Positions 53,595-63,772 are shown, numbered from the stretch's first letter. The stretch is DNA of 64,000 nt from Bacteroidota bacterium (GCA_041658205.1 JBBAAO010000002.1:735775-799774); one strand, 5' to 3'. Numbers and translations are program-made. The notes: generated from the sequence alone by a model not told the origin.

Positions 53595-54245
53595 TTACTT
53601 TTCTTTTTTGCTGTCAGCGGTTCTTTTTGTTAACACTTTATCAATGAGTCCGTACTCTTGAGCCTGTAGAGAAGACATATAATTATCGCGATCAGTATCT
53701 TTTTCAACATCAGCAATCGTTTTACCTGTATGCTGAGCGATGATTTCGTTAAGACGTTTCTTTGTCTTTAAAATTTCTTCTGCCTGAATGCTAATGTCGG
53801 ATGCTGTTCCTTGAACACCGCCCCACGGTTGATGGATCATGATGCGTGCATTTGGCAGTGCTTGTCGTTTTCCTTTTTCACCGGCAAGAAGAAGAATTGC
53901 ACCCATGCTTGCTGCCATTCCAACACAGATCGTTGCAACTTGCGGACGAATGATCTGCATGGTATCGTAGATTGCTAAACCTGCCGTCACTGAACCGCCG
54001 GGCGAATTGATATACACGGAAATATCTTTATCCGGATCTTCCGCTTCAAGATGAAGCATTTGTGCTATCGCCAGTGATGCAACGTAATCGTCGATGGCAG
54101 TCCCAATGAAGACGATCCGTTCTTTTAATAGACGCGAGAAAATATCATAAGCGCGTTCGCCGCGACTCGTCTGTTCAACAACCATCGGAACAAGTTGATT
54201 GAACAGTTCGTACGGTTTTGTCTGTAAGCTGTTTGTGGTTACCAT
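53595..54245 (-). CDS. clpP: ATP-dependent Clp protease proteolytic subunit
   Basis: A 216-residue serine protease. The catalytic residues are S113 (GMAASMGA) and H138 (MIHQPWGG), with the aspartate in the KDTDRD segment. AGGGAG precedes the ATG. The order tig-clpP-clpX on one strand is widely conserved. Confidence 0.96.
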   Translation of the reverse strand: MVTTNSLQTKPYELFNQLVPMVVEQTSRGERAYDIFSRLLKERIVFIGTAIDDYVASLAIAQMLHLEAEDPDKDISVYINSPGGSVTAGLAIYDTMQIIRPQVATICVGMAASMGAILLLAGEKGKRQALPNARIMIHQPWGGVQGTASDISIQAEEILKTKKRLNEIIAQHTGKTIADVEKDTDRDNYMSSLQAQEYGLIDKVLTKRTADSKKEK

Positions 54246-54320
54246 AAAACTCCCTGAGTTAGTAAATTTGCGGATATATGAACAATCTATTAGACGTATG
54301 AAGCGCTAAAAAATTGCTTT

Positions 54321-55592
54321 TTATTGTGTCGCAAATTTACTGTAATCGTCTGTCTCAACTTCCGTAATCTTCACATTTTGTTTGAGAATATCAAGAAGAC
54401 GGTTATACTTCAAACGCTCCAACGCATTATCGGAACTTTTGTAGAAATTCACAAGGCGTTCTTTATCAATATTCAATTTTGCTGACTCTTCACCTGCAAT
54501 CTTCTCAATTTCGGAGTCGGAGATCTCAATTTTCTCTTTTGCAATGAACTGTTCCTTGATTAACAGCCATTTAGATTGCCAAAGTGCCGTTTCACGAGAC
54601 TGTTCGCGATATGTTTTTTCGTTAAAATTCTTCGGCAATTGTTTGTTTGGCTGCTGGTTTTTTGCATCTTCAATGAACGTGTCGGTGACGTTCTGAACAA
54701 GAGCTTCCGGAACAGTGAACTCATATTGTTTGACGATCTCGGAGAGCAAATCGTTCTCGAATCGACGATCGCTTCGTTCTTTCCAGAATTCTTCCAAGTC
54801 CTTTTTAATGTTCTGTTTCATCTCTTCCGCCGTTTGGAACTTTCCATTGCTCACTTTTTGAGCCAGAGCATCATCCATTGTGGGAAGGATTACTTTTTCA
54901 ATTTTCTTCACCGTCAGTTTAAGATGAACATCGTGTGAATGTTCGCCATGCTGATGTGAGAACTTCACTTCTTTCACATCGCCAACGGAAACTCCTGCTA
55001 ACGCTTCTTTAATCTCTTTCTCTGTCGATTTCTCTTTAAGGTAGATCTTCATTCCTTCGCGCGAATGCCCATGTTCATCCATATCCAGCATATCAACGGT
55101 TACAATAAAATGTTCATCGATGACTTTTTGTGCTTCTTCCGTTGTGGAATTGATTTGCTGTAAACGTTCAATTTCGCTTTCAACTTCGGTCTCAGTTGCC
55201 TTATGAATATATTTTTCGAGCGCAATCGTTTTGTAATCTTTCAATTCAAATTCCGGTCGAACTTCAAACGTAACGGCAAACGTTAAGGGTGTTCCGGGTT
55301 TGAAATCAATTTTGTTGATCTGGGGCGTACCAATCGGATTCAAATTGCGTGCTTCTACTTCCGTTTTGAAAACATCGTTCGTAATTTCTTCAACTTTTTG
55401 ATATTCAATGCTCGGTCCGAACATTTTTTTAATCATATGCATTGGAACTTTTCCTTTGCGGAATCCCTTAATCTCTAGTGCCGGCGCAGCTTCTTTATAG
55501 GCAGTCTCAAAATGAGGCGTTAACTCTATCTGGGACATTGTTACAGTCATTTCCCGAACACAATCATTCACGTTGTTAATAGTTACTTCCAC
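54321..55592 (-). CDS. tig: Trigger factor
   Basis: A 423-residue ribosome-bound chaperone. The ribosome-binding N-terminal domain carries GFRKGKVP (the signature loop), the central domain is FKBP-like, and the C-terminal part is helical. It starts at a GTG at 55592 with TAAGGAGT eight bases before it; the longer frame to 55652 would run through the leader hairpin. It heads the tig-clpP-clpX group. Confidence 0.92.
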   Translation of the reverse strand: MEVTINNVNDCVREMTVTMSQIELTPHFETAYKEAAPALEIKGFRKGKVPMHMIKKMFGPSIEYQKVEEITNDVFKTEVEARNLNPIGTPQINKIDFKPGTPLTFAVTFEVRPEFELKDYKTIALEKYIHKATETEVESEIERLQQINSTTEEAQKVIDEHFIVTVDMLDMDEHGHSREGMKIYLKEKSTEKEIKEALAGVSVGDVKEVKFSHQHGEHSHDVHLKLTVKKIEKVILPTMDDALAQKVSNGKFQTAEEMKQNIKKDLEEFWKERSDRRFENDLLSEIVKQYEFTVPEALVQNVTDTFIEDAKNQQPNKQLPKNFNEKTYREQSRETALWQSKWLLIKEQFIAKEKIEISDSEIEKIAGEESAKLNIDKERLVNFYKSSDNALERLKYNRLLDILKQNVKITEVETDDYSKFATQ

Positions 55593-55623
55593 TGAAAAAA
55601 ACTCCTTACTTGTTCTGGTGGTG

Positions 55624-55656
55624 AAAAAAAATCCCGAAAGTTCGGGATTCAAAAAT
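55624..55656 (-). promoter_or_regulatory. Terminator-like hairpin in the tig leader
   Basis: On the minus strand AATCCCGAA pairs with TTCGGGATT and is followed by eight T residues, all between the predicted tig promoter and the tig ribosome site. It has the form of an intrinsic terminator at the start of the transcript, as in attenuators. Confidence 0.65.
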
Positions 55657-55663
55657 GTTCATA

Positions 55664-55692
55664 AAAATACGAAAATATGCCCAAAATCCCAA
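55664..55692 (-). promoter_or_regulatory. Predicted tig promoter
   Basis: On the minus strand TTGGGA, 17 bases, TATTTT. It stands back to back with the plus-strand promoter at 55716. Confidence 0.45.
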
Positions 55693-55715
55693 GCGTATCT
55701 TTTTTTTCAAAAATA

Positions 55716-55744
55716 TTGCGATTCTTTAACAAACAGACTATATT
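55716..55744 (+). promoter_or_regulatory. Predicted promoter of the sorting-domain protein gene
   Basis: TTGCGA, 17 bases, TATATT, about 70 bases before the start codon; AAAGGAG precedes the ATG at 55813. Confidence 0.5.
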
Positions 55745-55812
55745 CTCCGATATGCTGTTTACCTGCATCGAATACTTTCTAATTCCATATCATATCAATA
55801 AAAGGAGTCAGC

Positions 55813-57546
55813 ATGAAAAAAATCGTTACAATTGTTGCAGTAATTTTGATGGTTGTATCCGGTATAGTCTATGCAGATGTATTTGCATCTCGTATTACCA
55901 TCACCAATCCTAATGGGAGCGCATTCGACGGAAAATTTACTGATGGTACCGGGATGAAGGTATCATATATCTTAAATGATACAGCAACATCTGTAGAATT
56001 GAAAGTATATAACGCTGCGACGAATGTGGTAACAGCCTCCGTAGTATCATCGCCTCAAGCGCGCGGACTAAATTCCATCACCTGGGATGGAAATGGCGCA
56101 GTAGCAGGACAAAAATATTATGTAAAATTACAGGCCACTCAAAAACCACGATCCGCCGATAAATATACCGCATTTTATTTTCAACAAACTGCCAACGTTC
56201 CTCCGACGGCAATCGCTCGTGGAATTTACACGCGCGGTGTCGATATCAATAACAATATGGATACGCGCGGATTTGGGTATTGGTATGCAAGCAATTCTGA
56301 TCCCGCAAACGATGAAGGATATAAACTTGGAACCCTTCGATATAATCCCGACGGATCATTTGCAGGTTCCGATACAGGACATCCTCTATTAAAACAAACA
56401 TTGGGGACTGCGAACGGTGGAACATTTGATTGGGGAGGTACTGCACCATGGACTTCTGCTATCGATAGTAAAGGACGAATATATCAAGCAAGCAACGGTG
56501 GAAATTTTGTCACACGAATGGATCATGATTCCGCTGTTCCCAAAATCATTATCAGAAATATTACTTTCCCGCGAGGCATATATACTACCGGCGAAGGTTC
56601 AAACTTAAAACTCTATATTGCTGCGGATACAGTTGTTTGGAGAGCGGATATCGGAACAAGCGATACATTGGCCACGGCACTTCAACTTGTGGGATCATTT
56701 GGCGCGTATGTTCGTGATGTGATACTTGACGATGGAGGTGCAATGTTTGTTACCTTAAGGACGGGAGCAGCAGGTGTTGCGCCTGGATATATCGAGCGGT
56801 ATGATATTTCAGGAACGCTACCAAAAAAACGTGCCGATGCGCTGTTTTCAATTTCTCACACGACAGGATTACCTGTCTGTTTTGCGCTGCAACGCGGACC
56901 TGATAAAATTTCTGCATCTGATGATACAATGTATTACAGCATTCGAGGAGCGAACGGATCAGACACGATGAATCTGGGAATTCATCAGATTATCAATGTT
57001 GACGGCGGTTTTCCTGAAGCAAAAAGAATCTTCAAATCAGGTGATGTCGTGGGGAGTCTCGGCGGAAATAATAATGCCAATGCTGATATTGCATTAGACT
57101 GGGCAGGAAATATTATCTGGTTCGAAAATGCAAATGAAGAGATCTTTATGGTGTCTCCGCCTCGCGCAGGTACTGTTGTTACACGAATTACAAAAGGATA
57201 TGATACGGTGACGGTGCAAAATTTAGTATCAGTGAAAACTCAAGGTGTGCCGACGGAGTTTATGCTCAATCAGAACTATCCGAATCCTTTTAATCCTTCC
57301 ACAACAATAAGTTATTCGCTTCCGGAGAATGCAAAAGTAACCGTGACGGTGTATGATGTGCTTGGAAATATTGTTAACGAATTATATAGCGGCGAAGCAC
57401 AACAAGGATATAATGCAATTGTTTGGAATGCTGCAAATACTTTCGGAAAATCGGTATCGAGCGGAATGTATCTCTACCGAGTGACCGCTCAATTGAGCGA
57501 CGGCCGTTCGTTTACCGACACAAAACGGATGCTGTTATTGAAGTAA
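55813..57546 (+). CDS. Secreted propeller protein with FlgD-like/type IX sorting domain
   Basis: A 577-residue secreted protein: signal peptide (about 1-21), a FlgD-like Ig domain (about 30-125, ending in ITWDGNGAVAGQKYYVKLQA), a central beta-propeller-like region (about 135-470), and a C-terminal sorting domain of about 90 residues with LNQNYPNPFNPST and SGMYLYRVTAQ. That terminal domain is typical of type IX-dependent or similar surface proteins in FCB bacteria. The biological role is not known. Confidence 0.85.
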   Translation: MKKIVTIVAVILMVVSGIVYADVFASRITITNPNGSAFDGKFTDGTGMKVSYILNDTATSVELKVYNAATNVVTASVVSSPQARGLNSITWDGNGAVAGQKYYVKLQATQKPRSADKYTAFYFQQTANVPPTAIARGIYTRGVDINNNMDTRGFGYWYASNSDPANDEGYKLGTLRYNPDGSFAGSDTGHPLLKQTLGTANGGTFDWGGTAPWTSAIDSKGRIYQASNGGNFVTRMDHDSAVPKIIIRNITFPRGIYTTGEGSNLKLYIAADTVVWRADIGTSDTLATALQLVGSFGAYVRDVILDDGGAMFVTLRTGAAGVAPGYIERYDISGTLPKKRADALFSISHTTGLPVCFALQRGPDKISASDDTMYYSIRGANGSDTMNLGIHQIINVDGGFPEAKRIFKSGDVVGSLGGNNNANADIALDWAGNIIWFENANEEIFMVSPPRAGTVVTRITKGYDTVTVQNLVSVKTQGVPTEFMLNQNYPNPFNPSTTISYSLPENAKVTVTVYDVLGNIVNELYSGEAQQGYNAIVWNAANTFGKSVSSGMYLYRVTAQLSDGRSFTDTKRMLLLK

Positions 57547-57562
57547 TTTTTTGGTACAATAA

Positions 57563-57598
57563 ACCGTCCTGTTCACCCGGGCAGGACGGTTTTTATTT
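57563..57598 (+). terminator. Terminator after the sorting-domain protein
   Basis: AAACCGTCCTG pairs with CAGGACGGTTT over a CCCGGG-type loop and is followed by TTTATTTG. Confidence 0.85.
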
Positions 57599-57610
57599 GT
57601 ACAGAATTCT

Positions 57611-58825
57611 ATGAAAATATTTATTGTCCTTTCGGTTTTTGTTATGACTACACATCTTGCAGAATCACAATTCTCAAAATCGTTATTCGATTCGTACGAA
57701 AAGTATGCATTTACTCCTGTCGCTTCGCGCCGATTTAACCATGCGGAGTTGATGACGCATCTTGACTCCTTAACAAAATCGCTCGGTGGTTTAATGACAA
57801 TGGAGCAGATCGGAAGTTCTGCGGAACATCGTTCGATCAACTTGTTGACTCTTGGTACAGGAAAAACAAAAGTATTTATGTGGTCGCAGATGCATGGTGA
57901 TGAACCGACAGCGACGATGGGACTGCTTGATCTGTTAAACTATATCTCGTTGAATAGAAATTCTGCAGAAGTAAAGAAAATCCTTTCAGAAACAACCTTG
58001 CTGATTATTCCAATGCTCAATCCGGATGGTGCCGAACGATTTCAACGGCGAACATCACAGGGAATTGACATGAATCGGGATGCGCTTCGATTGCAGACTC
58101 CCGAAGCAAAAATTTTAAAAGAGACGCGGGATAAATACAATCCCGAAATCGGATTTAATCTGCACGATCAAGATCCGAGATATTCCGTCGGTGACAAAGG
58201 GACTGTCGCTGTCATTTCGCTTCTGGCGCCTGCATACAATGTGGAAAAAGAGGACAACGCCGTTCGGACACGTGCAAAAAAAGTGGCATCAGCATTAACA
58301 CTCGTGCTTCAACAATTTGTTCCGAATAATCTCGCAAAATATGATGATACGTTTGAACCGCGTGCGTTTGGAGACAATATCCAAAAATGGGGAACGAGTG
58401 TTATTTTGATCGAAAGCGGAGGGTGGAAGAACGATCCGGAAAAAATGTTCATCCGAAAACTGAATTGTGTCGGTTTGCTGGCAACATTTCATTCCATTGC
58501 AACCAAAGCATATGAAAAGGCCGGAATCTTGCCGTACGAAAATATTCCAATGAACACCAAAAATCTTTTTGACCTGATCATTGAAAAAGTGACCGTCACA
58601 TTTTCTGACGGACGTCCTCCGCTTGTTGCCGATATTGCAATTAATATGGAAGAGATTCGTGATTCTCATGGAACATGGTGGAAAGGAAGAGTGGTAGACA
58701 TCGGCGACCTTTCTGTCTTTTCAGCTCATGATACATGGAATGGTAATGGAAAGACAATAGACGGAACAACTGTTGAAATGAATGATATCGTGAATCTTGA
58801 GGAACTCACAAAAAAACTAAAATGA
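57611..58825 (+). CDS. M14-family zinc carboxypeptidase, secreted
   Basis: A 404-residue exported peptidase (signal peptide about 1-19). The zinc ligands are in HGDEPT (HxxE, about residue 95) and FNLHDQD; the substrate region MLNPDGAERFQRRTSQGIDMNRDA is diagnostic for M14. A glutamate in VILIESGGW is the likely catalytic one. It should cut peptides or cell-wall peptides outside the cytoplasm. Confidence 0.88.
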   Translation: MKIFIVLSVFVMTTHLAESQFSKSLFDSYEKYAFTPVASRRFNHAELMTHLDSLTKSLGGLMTMEQIGSSAEHRSINLLTLGTGKTKVFMWSQMHGDEPTATMGLLDLLNYISLNRNSAEVKKILSETTLLIIPMLNPDGAERFQRRTSQGIDMNRDALRLQTPEAKILKETRDKYNPEIGFNLHDQDPRYSVGDKGTVAVISLLAPAYNVEKEDNAVRTRAKKVASALTLVLQQFVPNNLAKYDDTFEPRAFGDNIQKWGTSVILIESGGWKNDPEKMFIRKLNCVGLLATFHSIATKAYEKAGILPYENIPMNTKNLFDLIIEKVTVTFSDGRPPLVADIAINMEEIRDSHGTWWKGRVVDIGDLSVFSAHDTWNGNGKTIDGTTVEMNDIVNLEELTKKLK

Positions 58826-58856
58826 CCAGTTTTTGATATGCTATCGAATTTTCACA

Positions 58857-58890
58857 CAGGGCGGAGCAATCCGCCTTTTGTGCTTTAAAA
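58857..58890 (+). terminator. Terminator after the M14 peptidase gene
   Basis: AGGGCGGA pairs with TCCGCCTT and is followed by a TTGTGCTTTT tract. Confidence 0.7.
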
Positions 58891-58963
58891 AAGAGTTTGA
58901 TACTGGACTATTGATTGTTTAAACTACCAGCGAATTTCAATCACCTTAAGAAAGGAATATCAT

Positions 58964-59725
58964 ATGCCTGAAGAGATCAGAACTCCTGAGCCGTCAAACG
59001 AAATGTCATTCAGCGATAAATTTGTCGGCATTCTTTCATCTCCGTCTGAAATTTATCAACAGATTTCCACGACGGAACCGAAAAACTCAAATTGGGGTTT
59101 ACCGGTTGTGTTTACATTGATTATGATGCTCATCTACATGTTCGTTGTGTTCAATCAGGCACCTATTCAGGATCAGATGCAGGATAGTCAGCTGAAGGAA
59201 ATGCAGAAACAAGTAGCGGATGGTAAGATGACACAGGAAGAAATGGATCGGGCTGTTGGATTTATGCCGAAACCAGGTTCACCCATATGGATGATCTTCG
59301 GTTCTGTTGGGATAGCAATCTTTGTATTCGCATCCTTGTTTGGATTCTCACTTGTGTATTGGATTGTTGGAAAGTTCGCGTTCAAATCCGTTGTACCGTA
59401 TATGAAAGTGTGTGAAGTGTACGGACTATCGATGTACATTGCTGCTGTCAGTTCGTTGATCGGAATGGTGTTCGTCGTTTCGATGGGCTCGATCTATGCA
59501 GGTGCAAATCTTGCCATGTTGGTCGGGGAGGTTGATCCAGTGAATAAGACGCATATCTTTCTTTCATCTATCAATCTCTTCACACTCTGGCAGTACGTAG
59601 TGATCGGTATCGGTTTTTCAAAAGTATGGTCGGTTTCTTCTGTAAAAGGAATCTTGGTTGGTGTCGGTGTTTGGTTGATGTGGACTGTTCTCTTTAGTTA
59701 CGGAGGAGCGTTGATCGGAAGGTAA
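58964..59725 (+). CDS. Yip1-family membrane protein
   Basis: A 253-residue protein with about five helices and a soluble N terminus (FVGILSSPSEIYQQI is the family's SP-x-x-x-F-type opening). Helices include LPVVFTLIMMLIYMFVVF and IWMIFGSVGIAIFVFASLFG. Bacterial Yip1-domain proteins have no known reaction. AAGAAAGGA lies before the ATG. It is convergent with priA. Confidence 0.8.
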   Translation: MPEEIRTPEPSNEMSFSDKFVGILSSPSEIYQQISTTEPKNSNWGLPVVFTLIMMLIYMFVVFNQAPIQDQMQDSQLKEMQKQVADGKMTQEEMDRAVGFMPKPGSPIWMIFGSVGIAIFVFASLFGFSLVYWIVGKFAFKSVVPYMKVCEVYGLSMYIAAVSSLIGMVFVVSMGSIYAGANLAMLVGEVDPVNKTHIFLSSINLFTLWQYVVIGIGFSKVWSVSSVKGILVGVGVWLMWTVLFSYGGALIGR

Positions 59726-59749
59726 CATACACTGTATTGTGAATCGTCG

Positions 59750-62239
59750 TTAGAGGATACCCGTCGGATCCACATCCACAATAATTTTTACATTCACTTT
59801 TGTCGATTGCTGTTGAAGATCGTTTACAACACGCGCCACGGAATGCCGGGCGCGTGTTCCATTTTTATCCCGCTCTTTATCTGCTTTAATGACAATCTGC
59901 CAACGGTACTCATTTTTTATCTTTGAAAGCACGGCAGGAGAAGGACCCAAGATAGATTCTCTCAAAAGCAGAACAAACAATCGTTTTCCAAATTCAATCG
60001 CCATTTGTTCAACACTCTTCTCGTTCTTCCCTTTAAATTCTATGACGACTATTCGTGAGAACGGCGGATAGTTGATCGACTTCCGATATTCAATTTCTTC
60101 GTTGTAAAATCCAACAAAGTCATGGTCGTGAACATGTTTCAGCGCATAATGTCCCGGCTGCGATGTTTGAATAATCACTTCGCCGGCAAGAGTACTGCGG
60201 CCCGCGCGCCCGGCAACCTGTGTCAACAACTGAAACGTTCTCTCTGCCGATCGAAAATCGGGGAGCATCATTTGGGTATCAGCAGAAATGACTCCAACCA
60301 ACGTCACACGAGGGAAATCAAGTCCTTTGGCAACCATTTGCGTCCCGAGTAATATATCTGCTCCTCCTTCACCAAATTGCCGTAATATTTTTTCGTGGGA
60401 GCCTTTTCTGGAAGTGGTATCCATGTCCATCCGTGTGATGACAGCGGAAGGGAATAGACCTGTTATCTCTTGTTCAACACGCTGTGTGCCGAATCCGTTT
60501 AGTGAAAATTCAAATCCACCACATTGGGAACAAACTGTAGGTGTGGGTTTCACTTTTCCGCAATAATGGCACCGCATATGTTTTTTGGTGGCATGATACG
60601 TCATTGTTACATTACATCGATCGCATTGTTCAACATGACCACATGAAGTGCATTCGATAAATGGCGCAAAACCGCGTCTGTTTTGAAGAAGTATGATCCC
60701 TTCTTTTTTTTCTAATCGATCGCGAATCTTTAATTCCAATGTTGATGAAATACTCCGGGATAGATTCTCAAATGCCTTCTTTCCAATTTCTTTTGCTTGT
60801 ATTTTTGCCTCGGCAAATAAACGCTTTCGCTCGTCCACCATGTTTACAATCGTTACAGGAGGAAGCACGGCATTGTCGGCACGATCTGGCAGCGTGAGCA
60901 ATGTATATTTTTCATTCAATGCATTTGTGTAGGACTCTATTGAAGGCGTAGCAGAACCTAAAACCACAACAGCATTGTATAGAAGTGCGCGCATAACAGC
61001 AACGTCGCGTGCATGATATCGTGGACTGGCATCGAATTGTTTGTAGGAAGATTCATGTTCCTCATCGACTATTACTAATCCAATATTTGTCAACGGAGCA
61101 AATAACGCAGATCGCGGTCCGATGACTATTTTATATTTTCCTTCTTTTGTCAAACGCCACGCATCATATCGCTCTCCGTCGGACATTTTACTGTGCATCC
61201 ATACGACAAAATCTCCAAAATGGATTTGAAATCGTTTCACCGTCTGAGGCGTTAGAGAGATTTCGGGAATAAGAACGATCGCCGTTTTATTCTGCGACAG
61301 GGTATGCCGAATGGCTTCAATGTATACTTGTGTTTTTCCGCTGCCGGTAATGCCGTGCAGCAAAAATGTGTGCGGAATATTGCGGTCGATTGCTGAAGAA
61401 ATTGTCCCAACCAATTCCTTCTGTCGTTCATTCAGCTGTATCAATAAACTTTTCGAAATATGTTCATCTGCCGCAAACTCCGTTTTTCGTTCTACGTCTT
61501 TTTGAAAAAGGGAAACAAGATTTTGCTGCGCCAATGATTTTATGGCTGTTAATGTAGTCGAATGAATTTGTAAAAATTTTTTTACCGCAATCTCTTCCTT
61601 CGGCAATAAGAGAATAGTTTGCCAAATCTCTTTCCGCTTTTTCCCTCGAAGTTCAATTGTTTCGTCGTTCGATATCCGGAGAAAATACCATTCTTTCTTT
61701 TTTGCCGGCCGTTTTGAAGCCTGCTCTTCCATGGTGATCGCACCGATTAATGTCAGTGCATTCACCGCAGCATAGATGTTTTGGATACCTGTTTTTTTTT
61801 TCAATTGTAAAATCGACAATGGTCCATCGACAAGCGCGTTCAAAATCTTTCGCTGGGAGATAGGAAACGCCTGCGTATGTGAAATAGGTACTGACAGCGA
61901 TAAGATACGTTTGCTTGTTTGGCTGAATCCGGCGGGGAGAAATAGTCTTACTGTTTCTCCAAGGGATGTATTATAGTAGTCAGCTATCCATGCCGAAAGT
62001 GTAAGATCGGCTGAAGTGATGATGGGATGAAGATCAATGATATCGACAATTTGTTTGATAGTAACATTCGGCCGCTCTTTAGTGAGTCCAATGATAATCC
62101 CCGTCATCACCTTTCTGCCGAACGGGACAATGACAGCGATTCCTGGAGCGACTAATGTCTCAAATTGTTTCGGAACGCTATACGTGAATAGTTGCGGGAG
62201 CGGTACGGGAAGAGCAACGTTGACGAGTTGTAGGTTCAT
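59750..62239 (-). CDS. priA: Primosomal protein N' (replication restart helicase)
   Basis: An 829-residue superfamily 2 helicase that reloads the replisome at stalled forks. Walker A is HGITGSGKT, Walker B VDEEHESS, and the zinc-binding insert has CTSCGHVEQCDRC and CHYCGK...CSQCG. The N-terminal DNA-binding domain starts MNLQLVNVALPVPLPQLFTY. Its ATG directly abuts the waaA stop, so the two genes are cotranscribed. Confidence 0.95.
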   Translation of the reverse strand: MNLQLVNVALPVPLPQLFTYSVPKQFETLVAPGIAVIVPFGRKVMTGIIIGLTKERPNVTIKQIVDIIDLHPIITSADLTLSAWIADYYNTSLGETVRLFLPAGFSQTSKRILSLSVPISHTQAFPISQRKILNALVDGPLSILQLKKKTGIQNIYAAVNALTLIGAITMEEQASKRPAKKKEWYFLRISNDETIELRGKKRKEIWQTILLLPKEEIAVKKFLQIHSTTLTAIKSLAQQNLVSLFQKDVERKTEFAADEHISKSLLIQLNERQKELVGTISSAIDRNIPHTFLLHGITGSGKTQVYIEAIRHTLSQNKTAIVLIPEISLTPQTVKRFQIHFGDFVVWMHSKMSDGERYDAWRLTKEGKYKIVIGPRSALFAPLTNIGLVIVDEEHESSYKQFDASPRYHARDVAVMRALLYNAVVVLGSATPSIESYTNALNEKYTLLTLPDRADNAVLPPVTIVNMVDERKRLFAEAKIQAKEIGKKAFENLSRSISSTLELKIRDRLEKKEGIILLQNRRGFAPFIECTSCGHVEQCDRCNVTMTYHATKKHMRCHYCGKVKPTPTVCSQCGGFEFSLNGFGTQRVEQEITGLFPSAVITRMDMDTTSRKGSHEKILRQFGEGGADILLGTQMVAKGLDFPRVTLVGVISADTQMMLPDFRSAERTFQLLTQVAGRAGRSTLAGEVIIQTSQPGHYALKHVHDHDFVGFYNEEIEYRKSINYPPFSRIVVIEFKGKNEKSVEQMAIEFGKRLFVLLLRESILGPSPAVLSKIKNEYRWQIVIKADKERDKNGTRARHSVARVVNDLQQQSTKVNVKIIVDVDPTGIL

Positions 62240-63517
62240 TTATTTCAGATACGGTTCAAGGTAATGCAGAAAACGTTCTGTTGCGCCGCAGTTTTTACGG
62301 ACGAATGCTTCTGAAATATTTCCGGCGCGAGTTCGAATTTCGGAATTATCCAACAATGTTCTTAAGGTTCTATATAGCTCTTTTTCTTGTTCAATGACGA
62401 AGCCGGCTCCTTGTTTAGCAAGTTCAACAGCTTCTTGCGAGTTAGTATGTTTTGGACCGTAGATGACCGGGACGCCGAATACCGACGGTTCAAGAACATT
62501 ATGAATGCCCTGTTTGAAACTTCCCCCGATGTAGACAACATGGGCATATTGATAGAGCGCCACTAAAATGCCAATGCTGTCGATCAAAATCACTTTTTCA
62601 CCGGCAAAGTTATTAAGTTCAGAAAATCTAATATGCGAAATATTCCCACTCAGTTTCGATTCCAATTCTTCCAGATAGTCAACCGTCGGTTCGTGCGGCA
62701 CAATGATAGTCAACAATGCATTTTCATTTTGTTGGATTTTCAGAATTACAGGAAGGATAACATCATCATCCTCGGACCAGTTTTGACCCACGACAAATAT
62801 CTTTTTATGAGCAGTGATAGATGGTGATAACAAATGTTTTTGACGGGCATCTTCGCTTCTCATCATCACCTGGTCAAAGCGAGTATCTCCGATTACTTTG
62901 ATCAGTGGAACAGTTGTTCCAAACTTCTGAAAAGATAATTGATCATTTTCCGAAACAGTCAAAATATGTGTGAAGCAATTGTAGAGAGAACGATGAAAGT
63001 GAAGAAACAATGGAAGAGTACGAAGAGAATTTCCTTTCATCGTTGCATTGGCAATGACAATTGGGATATTGTTCTTCCGTAATGCATAGATCATGTTTGG
63101 CCAGATGTCATATCGCACCATGATGGCAACATCCGGCTGCACAATTTTAATGAAGGTCTTTACGCTGTGGTAAGAATCGAACGGAATATAGGAAATAACA
63201 TTTGCTGCTTTGTAATTTTTTGAATTATCAAATCCCGAGGGTGAGAAGAATGTAGCAATGATATCGACGTTGGGATGATTTTTTTTGATGGCGGCAATAA
63301 TCGGTTTTGCTTGTTCAAATTCGCCAAGTGATGATGCGTGAAACCAAAAACGTTTCGATCCTTTCAGCTTTTCAATATTCGCTTGAAGAACGGGAAAAAG
63401 ATTTTTCCTTCCCCGGATCCCCCGTCGTATTTTTTTATTGACGAATCCTCCCAAATGAAAGACAATCCATAAGAGAGGAATGACAGTAATATTGTAAGCG
63501 ATCAGAAAAAAGTTCAT
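62240..63517 (-). CDS. waaA: 3-deoxy-D-manno-octulosonic acid (Kdo) transferase
   Basis: A 425-residue GT30 glycosyltransferase with an N-terminal membrane helix. It adds Kdo to lipid A precursors at the inner membrane. The acceptor site HASSLGEFEQAKP (about 60-72) is present, as are MVRYDIWPN and the donor-site GGSFKQGIHNVLEPSVFGVPV near the C terminus. Its presence implies an LPS outer membrane. Confidence 0.93.
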   Translation of the reverse strand: MNFFLIAYNITVIPLLWIVFHLGGFVNKKIRRGIRGRKNLFPVLQANIEKLKGSKRFWFHASSLGEFEQAKPIIAAIKKNHPNVDIIATFFSPSGFDNSKNYKAANVISYIPFDSYHSVKTFIKIVQPDVAIMVRYDIWPNMIYALRKNNIPIVIANATMKGNSLRTLPLFLHFHRSLYNCFTHILTVSENDQLSFQKFGTTVPLIKVIGDTRFDQVMMRSEDARQKHLLSPSITAHKKIFVVGQNWSEDDDVILPVILKIQQNENALLTIIVPHEPTVDYLEELESKLSGNISHIRFSELNNFAGEKVILIDSIGILVALYQYAHVVYIGGSFKQGIHNVLEPSVFGVPVIYGPKHTNSQEAVELAKQGAGFVIEQEKELYRTLRTLLDNSEIRTRAGNISEAFVRKNCGATERFLHYLEPYLK

Positions 63518-63654
63518 TGCCCCAGCATTTTATTTAATATATCGATAGGAGTATTTTAGTGCAACGAATAGGATATAATTGTCTCAAATAACTGTTGGTG
63601 ATTTTCTTGTTAGAGGATTCTTAAGGAAAATTAATACACATACGTGGTAAAAAC

Positions 63655-63683
63655 TTGACTTATGAGTAATCATGTATTATATT
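63655..63683 (+). promoter_or_regulatory. rRNA operon promoter P1
   Basis: TTGACT, 17 bases, TATATT, about 240 bases before the 16S gene. Confidence 0.75.
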
Positions 63684-63741
63684 AAAAACTCTTCAATGTG
63701 ACACAATGTTTAAAAACATTGAAGAAAGTTTTAATAGGTGG

Positions 63742-63772
63742 TTGACAAACGGATTAAAATATGTTATATTTG
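63742..63772 (+). promoter_or_regulatory. rRNA operon promoter P2
   Basis: TTGACA, 17 bases, TATATTTG. The -35 is perfect consensus and the -10 fits both sigma-70 and the Bacteroidota TAnnTTTG pattern. It is 87 bases downstream of P1. Confidence 0.85.
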
